This document shows positions 48,147 to 54,341 of a stretch of 54,341 nucleotides of DNA, piece after piece. The notes under the pieces were generated by a model. The model did not search any database and had not been told where the DNA came from. It saw nothing but the letters and a program-made list of their open reading frames with translations. Position 1 is the first letter of the stretch; every line of letters starts with the position of its first letter. Both the position numbers and the translations under genes were made by a program. Origin of the DNA: an uncultured Prevotellaceae bacterium (GTDB lineage: Bacteria > Bacteroidota > Bacteroidia > Bacteroidales > Bacteroidaceae); the NCBI GenBank assembly GCA_902790625.1, contig CADASP010000029.1, positions 1 through 54,341 of the forward strand, in the 5' to 3' direction.

Positions 48147-48869
48147 TTATTGCCTGATGCCCAGATACTCGAAGAACCGCTCTGGCCAATAGTTCATAAT
48201 CAACTCATCGGGGAAATCGACCTCCTCCAACAGCGGATAGAGCCTTTCGTAGTCGGCTATCTGGAACGACACATGCGCATCGCTGCCAAGGATGGTGGGC
48301 ACATCATGCTTCTTGCACAGGCGCAGCAGTTCCACATTGTTGTCACGCGCCACCGTCTTCTTGCGTTGTGGAGCCAGCGAGTGGTTGTTCACCTCAAGCA
48401 GCGTGTGGGCCTCCTTCGCGGCCAGCACCAACGGCTCGAAGTCAAGCTCTGCCGAGCCATCCGCAGGATGACTGATGATATGCACCATGGGGTGGCGGAT
48501 GACGTTCAGCAGCCCCTGTGTGTTCTCCTCCTTCGTACCTCCCTTATACCATGCGCTATGGATGCCGGCGATGACGATGTCGAGATAGTCGAGGTAGTCG
48601 TCGGGCATGTCGATGCTGCCCTTGGTGTCGAGGATGTTCACCTCGCAGCCCAGCAGCAATCGGATGCCATACATCTGTCGCGGCACCACAAACATGTTTT
48701 TGAAATACAGCAGCGGACAAGTGCCGGGCACGCTCGGCCCATGCTCAGTGATGCCCAGCACCTCCAACCCCTTGTCGGCAGCCGCCCGTGCCATCTCCTG
48801 CAAACTGCTGTAGGCGTGGCCCGAAGCCACCGTGTGCGTATGTGCGTCAATCAATATTTTCTTCATCAT
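48147..48869 (-). CDS. PHP-domain phosphatase (YcdX type)
   Basis: 240 residues. Metal-binding motifs of the PHP fold are DAHTHTVASGHAY, GITEHGPS, GCEVNI, IAGIHSAWY, HIISHPAD and LGSDAHVSF, which together make a trinuclear zinc site as in YcdX. It hydrolyses an unknown phosphate ester. Two adjacent ATGs (48869, 48866) are equally possible. A TACTTTTG box at 48907-48914 (minus) gives a leader of about 30 bases. It is a single gene flanked by repeats. Confidence 0.9.
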   Translation of the reverse strand: MMKKILIDAHTHTVASGHAYSSLQEMARAAADKGLEVLGITEHGPSVPGTCPLLYFKNMFVVPRQMYGIRLLLGCEVNILDTKGSIDMPDDYLDYLDIVIAGIHSAWYKGGTKEENTQGLLNVIRHPMVHIISHPADGSAELDFEPLVLAAKEAHTLLEVNNHSLAPQRKKTVARDNNVELLRLCKKHDVPTILGSDAHVSFQIADYERLYPLLEEVDFPDELIMNYWPERFFEYLGIRQ

Positions 48870-48906
48870 TTACAAAGCCAAAACCAACCTCATCTCTTGG
48901 CGCGTG

Positions 48907-48914
48907 CAAAAGTA
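48907..48914 (-). promoter_or_regulatory. Promoter -7 box of the PHP phosphatase gene
   Basis: TACTTTTG followed by CACGCG on the minus strand. Confidence 0.55.
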
Positions 48915-49093
48915 GTTCTTTTTTCCTTAACCCACAAATCTTTCAGCCTCTTTTCGCTTTTGACCGGCTCAACACCGCATAGGCGAATATGCCTTGTCGG
49001 CTTTTTGAATGACGAGACAATTTTATCACACGCTTTTTTTTGTTGTTTATGCTGTTTTCTCTCAAATAATTTGCTTTCTTGTGATATTTTTGG

Positions 49094-49101
49094 TATATTT
49101 G
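49094..49101 (+). promoter_or_regulatory. Promoter -7 box upstream of a 23-codon frame
   Basis: TATATTTG followed by CACGC, 20 bases before ATG 49121. It could also add a longer transcript to the WYL operon. Confidence 0.5.
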
Positions 49102-49120
49102 CACGCGAAACCACCTATAA

Positions 49121-49192
49121 ATGAATTTCTACTACAATGGGGAAAAGCCACATAAAGTCAGCTTTATCAAGAAAGAACAAGACATTCATTAA
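49121..49192 (+). CDS. Possible 23-residue small protein
   Basis: MNFYYNGEKPHKVSFIKKEQ and three more residues, ATG to TAA, with a -7 box at 49094-49101. Basic, no membrane segment. It may be a true small protein or leader peptide ahead of the WYL operon, or the shortened remnant of a lost gene. Weakly supported. Confidence 0.3.
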   Translation: MNFYYNGEKPHKVSFIKKEQDIH

Positions 49193-49206
49193 AATAATCA
49201 TGAGCT

Positions 49207-49241
49207 GCGAACGTTGTGTTCGCACATTGTGATTATCTTTG
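49207..49241 (+). promoter_or_regulatory. WYL operon promoter with possible operator
   Basis: TATCTTTG (-7, 49234-49241) with TTG at 49214-49216 as a -33 candidate. The inverted repeat GCGAAC-GTTGT-GTTCGC (49207-49223) covers the -33 position and could bind the regulator for autoregulation; inference. Confidence 0.5.
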
Positions 49242-49261
49242 CAAAAAATTATGAGAACAAT

Positions 49262-50305
49262 ATGGCAACAAACAAAAACGCACTCATACGATACAAGCAT
49301 TTGGATTCGCTCCTGTCAGACCGTCATCACTACTATGACATCAACGACCTGACAGAGAAAGTGAACGAACTGCTTCAAGACGAAGGATTCCATACCGTCA
49401 CCCGCCGTTGCATAGAGAAGGACCTCGTCTATCTGACGGAACGTCCTTTCTGTGCCCCCATCAAGCGTTTCAAGCACAACGGCAAGAACTGCGTAACCTA
49501 CAAGAGTCCTTCCTTCTCCATCTTCATGCAGGAGATGAGCCGCGAGGAGCGTCATCTGTTGCGTGAGGTATTGAATACTATCGGTCAGTTCGACGGTCTC
49601 GACAACTTTGAGTGGTTAGACAAATTCAAGTCGGGTCTGGGCAATACCCGTCGCCGACAGATTATCAGCTTCAGTAACAATCCCTACCTGAAAAACTCAA
49701 ATCTGCTGGGAACGCTTTTCGACATGATTTCCAACAAGGTGGTTGTTCGACTGTCGTATCATACTTTCGCTGACCAGACCATTCGTAGCATCGATTTCCA
49801 TCCTTATCTGCTGAAGCAGTACAACGACCGCTGGTATCTGCTTGGTGCAGCTGATAGCGATAAAGCTATTCTGCACTTTGCCCTCGACAGAACAGATGAG
49901 GTTGAACCGTTGCCAGAGAAGAAATATGCTGATTGTCCTGAGGATCTCTCTGAACGCTTTGAGGATATTATTGGAGTCACCCTTCCAAAGGACAAGAATA
50001 CAGAAAAAATACTCTTCTGGGTGAGCAGTACTTCGAAAGGCTATGTTGAGACCAAACCTATTCATGGAAGCCAGGCTCAGCTACGAGGCGAGAGGGAACA
50101 ACAGCTTCGCGAACAGTACTCCCAACTTGAAGGTGGCGCTTTCTTCACTATCGATTGTATCAACAACTATGAACTCATCCGCGAACTCTGCTCGTTTGGA
50201 AAAGAACTGATAGTGCTTGAACCGTCATCCATTAGACACGAAGTTTTCAATCGTATTTCGATGATGGTAGAAAAATATTTAGAAAATCGGAAACTAATTC
50301 AATAA
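49262..50305 (+). CDS. WYL-domain transcriptional regulator
   Basis: 347 residues. An N-terminal helix-turn-helix (about 1-70, RYKHLDSLLSDRHHYYDIND and TVTRRCIEKDLVYL) is followed by a WYL domain (about 150-260): VVRLSYHTFADQTIRSIDFH, then HPYLLKQYNDRWYLLGA, where the W-Y-L triad appears as RWYLLG, and a C-terminal WCX domain (about 270-345). WYL proteins sense nucleic acids or nucleotides and often control phage-defence operons (BrxR, CapW). ATG at 49262. Base composition is nearer to the chromosome than that of the two genes after it. Confidence 0.9.
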   Translation: MATNKNALIRYKHLDSLLSDRHHYYDINDLTEKVNELLQDEGFHTVTRRCIEKDLVYLTERPFCAPIKRFKHNGKNCVTYKSPSFSIFMQEMSREERHLLREVLNTIGQFDGLDNFEWLDKFKSGLGNTRRRQIISFSNNPYLKNSNLLGTLFDMISNKVVVRLSYHTFADQTIRSIDFHPYLLKQYNDRWYLLGAADSDKAILHFALDRTDEVEPLPEKKYADCPEDLSERFEDIIGVTLPKDKNTEKILFWVSSTSKGYVETKPIHGSQAQLRGEREQQLREQYSQLEGGAFFTIDCINNYELIRELCSFGKELIVLEPSSIRHEVFNRISMMVEKYLENRKLIQ

Positions 50306-50321
50306 CCAGTTATTATCTTTG
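50301..50321 (+). promoter_or_regulatory. Promoter and small palindrome before the helicase
   Basis: TATCTTTG (50314-50321) within TTATCTTTGCAAA, identical in that stretch to the WYL promoter. AATAAC-CA-GTTATT (50301-50314) is a short perfect inverted repeat touching the -7 box. Confidence 0.5.
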
Positions 50322-50344
50322 CAAACTAAATATTATTAAAGAAC

Positions 50345-51970
50345 ATGCGTCTAGAAAAATGGTTCATTTCAAATTTAGATGATTCTCAGAGGCAAATTAT
50401 CATTAGAGACCCCAATGAGAATCTAATTGTTCAAGGTTCCGCAGGTAGTGGCAAAACGAATCTTGCAATCCATCGTGCAGTACAGGCAAGTGCTTTTAGT
50501 GATTCCTATGCACTTGTCGTATACACTGTAGCCCTGAAGAGAATGGTTGCATACGGCTTGGAAGCTTTAAACCTTGACAAAGAGAGAATTGCATATGACT
50601 GGGCTTGGGAACATCGTGGGTTTGATCTAATCGGTGATGTTTATTGTCGCGGTACTATTAGAATGGAAAACAAATATCCAGTTTATTACGTGATTAAAGA
50701 TGAAAAGGTTTTAAAATTTGTAGCTTCAGTAAATGGAGGTTATACAATCAAGACTAATGGTGTTGAGTTCGCTTCAAAATATAAAGAAGAAGTTACATCA
50801 ATATCTTCTTCATTTGTTAGAGACATGGGGTCATATTCGCTATGTTCCCATGTGGAAATTTGCTCTATTAATGGCGTCAGAAAAGACGGGGATATCTATT
50901 ACTATATAGAAATATCAAATGATAAATTGTTTATTGCACAGAACGGGAAAATTCGAGAATTTTCTAAAGTGTCTTCTTATGAATTGGCACGCAAGGAATA
51001 TCCTAATGATTTACTTGTCAGTATAGACTTTGCTGACTGGGTCGCTGATACATACTATAGAAATTTTGGGAGAAGAGTTAGTTGGTTCCGAGAAGTACCG
51101 TTGGAGAATGATATTAAAATTTCTGATAATGAAATGGTGCTAATACCTAGTGGTACTCTTTTTAGACGAGCAGAGGGGAACATAGATTATCTTATTGTTG
51201 ATGAGGCTCAGGATTTTGATGTCTCAGATTATAAGAATCGTTTTTTGCCCAAAGTAAACAAAAGTATTTCTTTATTTGGTGATTCCGCTCAAAAGATATA
51301 TAGTAATCGTGGCGCTAGCATGGATGAAATAACGGCTGCATTACGCTTTAGAAGACTGTTCTTGAAATATAATTATCGATTACCAAAATCTATAGCCAAA
51401 GTTGCACAAGACATAGTTCAGCCTCCAACAGATTTGTTGTCAGACAACATGAAGGATGGCGGCAATAGTGATTTCCCCCAATATCCCAAACCAATTATCC
51501 AGAAGTTGGAATCAAAAGATAAAGAATTAGAAGCAATCCTCAATAGGATTCAAATGGAAGACCTAGATGATGTGGCTATACTTGTGCCATTTGAAGAAGA
51601 TGTTAAGTATGTTCATAATTTCTTCACGCAACATGGCGTTCAAACACAAGTGTTGTATCGGACAGGCAAAATTGTTCCATATAGAACTATAAATACATTG
51701 GATTTTACAAATAACGATCTTCCATGCATCCTAACTTATCATGCTGCAAAAGGAACTGAATTTGACAATGTTTTTGTTCCTTTTGCCAATGAAGGGGATT
51801 TGCCTGACAGGAATGCATTCTATGTTGCATGTACTCGCGCTTCTCATAGTCTGACAATATCTTTTTCTGCACAAAAAATTACAAAATACCTTAACAGGGT
51901 TAATCCAAATTATGTTATAGAAAAGAATGTTCCTACTGATTCATGGACAAGCGAAAGGCAAAAAAAATAA
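50345..51970 (+). CDS. UvrD/Rep-like superfamily 1 helicase
   Basis: 541 residues. SF1 motifs in order: Q motif LDDSQRQI (11-18), Walker A GSAGSGKT (31-38), motif II VDEAQD (285-290), motif III FGDSAQ (311-316), motif IV-like NYRLPKSI (343-350), motif V TYHAAKGTEFDNV (464-476) and motif VI YVACTRAS (493-500). About 245 residues separate Walker A from motif II, including a beta-rich segment (about 110-210) not usual in UvrD. It is shorter than UvrD, lacking the large 2B domain. Markedly AT-rich. Placed between a WYL regulator and an unknown protein, it may be the motor of a defence or plasmid-exclusion system. Confidence 0.88.
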   Translation: MRLEKWFISNLDDSQRQIIIRDPNENLIVQGSAGSGKTNLAIHRAVQASAFSDSYALVVYTVALKRMVAYGLEALNLDKERIAYDWAWEHRGFDLIGDVYCRGTIRMENKYPVYYVIKDEKVLKFVASVNGGYTIKTNGVEFASKYKEEVTSISSSFVRDMGSYSLCSHVEICSINGVRKDGDIYYYIEISNDKLFIAQNGKIREFSKVSSYELARKEYPNDLLVSIDFADWVADTYYRNFGRRVSWFREVPLENDIKISDNEMVLIPSGTLFRRAEGNIDYLIVDEAQDFDVSDYKNRFLPKVNKSISLFGDSAQKIYSNRGASMDEITAALRFRRLFLKYNYRLPKSIAKVAQDIVQPPTDLLSDNMKDGGNSDFPQYPKPIIQKLESKDKELEAILNRIQMEDLDDVAILVPFEEDVKYVHNFFTQHGVQTQVLYRTGKIVPYRTINTLDFTNNDLPCILTYHAAKGTEFDNVFVPFANEGDLPDRNAFYVACTRASHSLTISFSAQKITKYLNRVNPNYVIEKNVPTDSWTSERQKK

Positions 51971-51981
51971 AAACAATCATT

Positions 51982-53751
51982 ATGAAATATTGGATTATCA
52001 TAGATTCGTGGAATCTAATGGACACTTTCACAACAGAAAGTTTGTCACCTCATTCATTCTACTTGAAGCGATCATTCGGTAATGATTTAACTCGTTATAT
52101 AAGTAAAGATGGAGAGTTGTTCAATAATTTGGTTCTATATAAAAAAGAACCATTATCAGAATACGCAATCGAAATCGACTCTAATCTTATAAACGAATCA
52201 CTTCTTGTTAAAGTGAAAAATGCAGATGCTTATTTATACCCCAAAACAATTTATTACAGAAAAGGTAATGTTAGGTTTAGATTTAGAGACGAAGCCTCTA
52301 TTAGAGGATTTGTTGCAGAATCTAAAATTATTTATGAAGTAAAAACTATTGAGAAGTATTTTGGCAGCTTTTATGTAGGAACAAACAATGTTGTTGGTGT
52401 ATGTAAAATAGACAAAAACGAGCAACTTTCTTTCGAATTAGACAATTATGTTCATACAGACAATATATATAATTCAATAAAGGGTGGAGTTATTTCTTAT
52501 GCATGTGGAGAAAAAACGACGACAAGCATAGAAAATCAATCTTTGTTTTTGGCTCTAACATCTTTGAAAAACATGATAGCAGGGCTAAACACAACAGTTA
52601 TGATGGGCGAGGTTAGTCGAATTGATTTTTCACCATACAAGATTTCTTTGGCAAAAGCTAAATGCGAATTAATGAAATCAGAGTATAAAACAAGCATAAG
52701 TGTTTTTGAAGTTTTGAAGCATATTTTGGATGATATTATATCCTTATCATCTATGAGGTTGGATGTCATAGCCAAACAAAAAACTCCTACCTATGCACTT
52801 GAAATAGCCGAATTAGAAAAGAAAAAAGAAGAATATAGAAACCTTCTTTATCGTTTGGAGGAGTCGAATATACACGAGATTAAAGAAGAACTTAAAATGA
52901 TTAAAGATATGGAGGTTGAAAATGGTAAGAAAGAAGGAAAAAACAGAAAATTCTTTCCAAAAGAATCACCAGAATATGTAAGAAAGCAAGAATTGAAGTT
53001 ACTCATTCACAATTATAAAGAAGAAAACGAAGAATACAAACAGGCATATAGAGAGTTTAAGGCAATTGAAGCATCTTTAGCAAATTCAATTGTTGGTGTA
53101 ACCAAATATGACTCTGTCATATCCTCTTTGTTCATCAGATTTAGTGATAATATCAATGATATTGTTCGGAATGTAAAAGCCAATGTAAATAAAGGCAATA
53201 AGAGTACCGATGTTTTGCCAATAATTGATATCACCAACAATAGCAGTGTTAACATTTCCATTGAATCTGTATCTAAAGAAGAAGAACTATTATATAATAT
53301 TCTTCTGAATTATGTTATATCTAATCCAAATGGCAAGAATAGTTCTATATCAGATAGTAAAATAATCACCATAGTCGAAGAAACAGGCAAGCTGTTTACT
53401 GAGCACGAAGAATCAAAAAGCGAATATGGCAGGCTTATCTTAGAAACTTTAAGGAATTTTTGGCTTTATAAGAATCAAAGGTCTGACACGTTCAGTATTC
53501 CATACCAGTTGCCAATCATTCAAGCAGTAATGTCATTCTTGATAAAGCCACGAGGTTTTGATCAAATCGATAGATTTATGCTAAACAGAGGATTCCAATT
53601 AAAGAAATATGCTTTTTTGCTTTGGGGATGTTTGACTGGTTATGCTGCTATTCCTAAGACATTAACAAATCTTATCATTAATAGTGCTCAGGAGATGATT
53701 GTAGATGAATTCTTGTGGAATATCAATGTGAAAATGTGTGAAAACGGATGA
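51982..53751 (+). CDS. Unrecognised 589-residue protein of the WYL-helicase unit
   Basis: The start ATG 51982 (MKYWIIIDSWNLMDTFTTES) is 12 bases after the helicase stop; an in-frame ATG at 51943 would overlap the helicase end. The N-terminal ~180 residues look globular and mixed alpha/beta, with an opening SWNLMDTFTTESLSP followed by SFYLKRSFG. Residues about 270-370 are a charged coiled coil (KKKEEYRNLLYRLEESN, then KEELKMIKDMEVENGKKEGK). The C-terminal ~130 residues are helical (RFMLNRGFQLKKYAFLLWG). No catalytic motif is recognised. Strongly AT-rich like the helicase; probably cotranscribed and acting with it. Confidence 0.85.
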   Translation: MKYWIIIDSWNLMDTFTTESLSPHSFYLKRSFGNDLTRYISKDGELFNNLVLYKKEPLSEYAIEIDSNLINESLLVKVKNADAYLYPKTIYYRKGNVRFRFRDEASIRGFVAESKIIYEVKTIEKYFGSFYVGTNNVVGVCKIDKNEQLSFELDNYVHTDNIYNSIKGGVISYACGEKTTTSIENQSLFLALTSLKNMIAGLNTTVMMGEVSRIDFSPYKISLAKAKCELMKSEYKTSISVFEVLKHILDDIISLSSMRLDVIAKQKTPTYALEIAELEKKKEEYRNLLYRLEESNIHEIKEELKMIKDMEVENGKKEGKNRKFFPKESPEYVRKQELKLLIHNYKEENEEYKQAYREFKAIEASLANSIVGVTKYDSVISSLFIRFSDNINDIVRNVKANVNKGNKSTDVLPIIDITNNSSVNISIESVSKEEELLYNILLNYVISNPNGKNSSISDSKIITIVEETGKLFTEHEESKSEYGRLILETLRNFWLYKNQRSDTFSIPYQLPIIQAVMSFLIKPRGFDQIDRFMLNRGFQLKKYAFLLWGCLTGYAAIPKTLTNLIINSAQEMIVDEFLWNINVKMCENG

Positions 53752-53806
53752 ATTAATCAATTAAGTAATAAGACACGCAAATGTAATATAATTATGATAG
53801 AACTAG

Positions 53807-53890
53807 CAAAAAGCTGAGAATTACGCGACAGAGAAGATAAACGAAGTGATGGTAAAGGGGATTGCTCAGGCATACGCTGATGGTTGTTGA
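53807..53890 (+). pseudogene. Decayed coding fragment
   Basis: A stretch reading ENYATEKINEVMVKGIAQAY then ADGC and a stop. It looks like the end of a helical repeat found in Prevotella surface proteins that continue with VDLGLPSG-type modules; the following bases (GTTGATTCAAGTTTCCGACG) resemble such a module out of frame. Identification is from memory and weak. Confidence 0.3.
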
Positions 53891-54011
53891 GATGGCTATA
53901 AAAACTTCCGTTGTTGGCGTTGATTCAAGTTTCCGACGGGCTGGCTGCGAACATGTTGGAACATTGATTGAGAAAAGATTTATTGCGAACATAGGTTTCG
54001 ATAATAGTTTG

Positions 54012-54019
54012 TACCTTTG
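54012..54019 (+). promoter_or_regulatory. Promoter -7 box near the window end
   Basis: TACCTTTG followed by CACC, with no start codon opening a long frame in the next 300 bases. Confidence 0.65.
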
Positions 54020-54026
54020 CACCAGA

Positions 54027-54341
54027 ATAGAAAATAAAGCGGTCTTTGATAAGTCTGGAATCTGAAACGGCATTTTGAATTTCGTCCGGCGTGGCTTCAG
54101 CCCTGCTCTTTCGGGAGTAGATTCGCGGGATGTCTCCCTACTCTTCGGAGTATGTAGGAGATAACAATGTTAGGCAGTTAACGTGATACTGTTGTACTTA
54201 CGTACTGTTTCTGTTATTTTATTTTGGTATTCTATTTTTATATACTAAAGTTTCCCACCCCTGTTTTCTGCTGCATTTTAAGAGGACCTGATCCGCGTAA
54301 CGTCAATAGAGAGAGATGTTCCCCGACTTGCAAAATTTATG
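54027..54341 (+). ncRNA. Structured leader or noncoding RNA, cut by the window end
   Basis: Starting after the -7 box, the sequence has several hairpins: CTGCTC...GGGAGTAG (about 54102-54120) and TCTCC-C-TACTC-TTCG-GAGTA-TGTA-GGAGA (54133-54161), the latter closed by a TTCG loop. An AT-rich segment follows (54210-54250). The last three bases are ATG, possibly the next start codon. It may be an attenuation leader of a mobile or resistance gene, or an RNA component of the neighbouring system. Nothing else is seen in 53891-54341. Confidence 0.45.

Noticed and set aside
53792..54073. 93-codon minus-strand frame after the island
   Set aside because: No promoter or domain; it runs opposite the decayed remnant and across the -7 box of the structured RNA.

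Overview
The window looks like a chromosomal segment of a Bacteroidales bacterium, most likely Prevotella or a close relative. Supporting this are TAnnTTTG -7 promoter boxes (usually followed by GCA) upstream of most transcription units, weak ribosome binding sites, DUF2723, PorT and myo-inositol-phosphate synthase genes, a GPH-type transporter/GH10/GH43 xylan cluster, and many short palindromic and tandem repeats between genes. Most of the window is fairly GC-rich; from about 50.3 kb the coding sequence becomes clearly AT-rich, which suggests recent acquisition.

Layout. 0.1-1.7 kb: a flotillin. 1.9-8.1 kb: a xylan/hemicellulose block with a divergent SGNH acetylesterase and an overlapping GPH transporter, GH10 xylanase, GH43 and ECF sigma factor series, followed by a candidate small RNA with its own promoter and terminator. 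8.5-13.3 kb: an ABC ATPase divergent from a U32 protein, with a near-perfect palindrome as shared promoter, then sufE, ruvB, coaD and ybeY. 13.3-14.0 kb: two gene remnants, one of them a deletion-fused STAS gene. 14.0-19.7 kb: L-fucose genes (lactonase-type amidohydrolase, aldo/keto reductase, mutarotase, FucP) interleaved with two exported proteins. 19.75-20.95 kb: a gene-free, repeat-rich stretch. 20.9-27.7 kb: two small proteins, a GT2 enzyme, an orphan Vsr nuclease, a polysaccharide deacetylase and a large DUF2723 protein. 28-36 kb: a choloylglycine-hydrolase-like enzyme, MIPS, two small membrane proteins, an MFS transporter, PorT, a flippase-like protein, KsgA and a second candidate RNA. 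36-39.2 kb: cyclophilin, MATE transporter and a CorA-type transporter with a long leader.

39.6-47.5 kb holds a surface-glycan cluster for making and attaching 2-aminoethylphosphonate (AEP): PEP mutase fused to a cytidylyltransferase-like domain, phosphonopyruvate decarboxylase fused to a LicC/PntC-like nucleotidyltransferase, AEP aminotransferase, LicD transferase, a WaaP/Kdo-like kinase, a GT25 and a divergent GT4. The gene order suggests PEP to phosphonopyruvate to phosphonoacetaldehyde to AEP to CMP-AEP, then transfer to a glycan. 48.1-48.9 kb is a PHP phosphatase. 49.2-53.8 kb is a three-gene unit (WYL regulator, UvrD-like SF1 helicase, unrecognised 589-residue protein), the best candidate here for an undescribed, perhaps defence-related, system. 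It is followed by a decayed gene remnant and a promoter with a strongly structured transcript running off the end.

A second theme is repeats. One palindromic family occurs three times, twice inside coding genes in the same reading frame, so that it adds about 30-38 residues to an aldo/keto reductase and an MFS transporter. Another palindrome lies between three divergent gene pairs and supplies both promoters in two of them. Heptamer tandem repeats supply the 3' ends or stop codons of four genes. No tRNA, rRNA, CRISPR array or intact insertion sequence was found by reading; no search was run.
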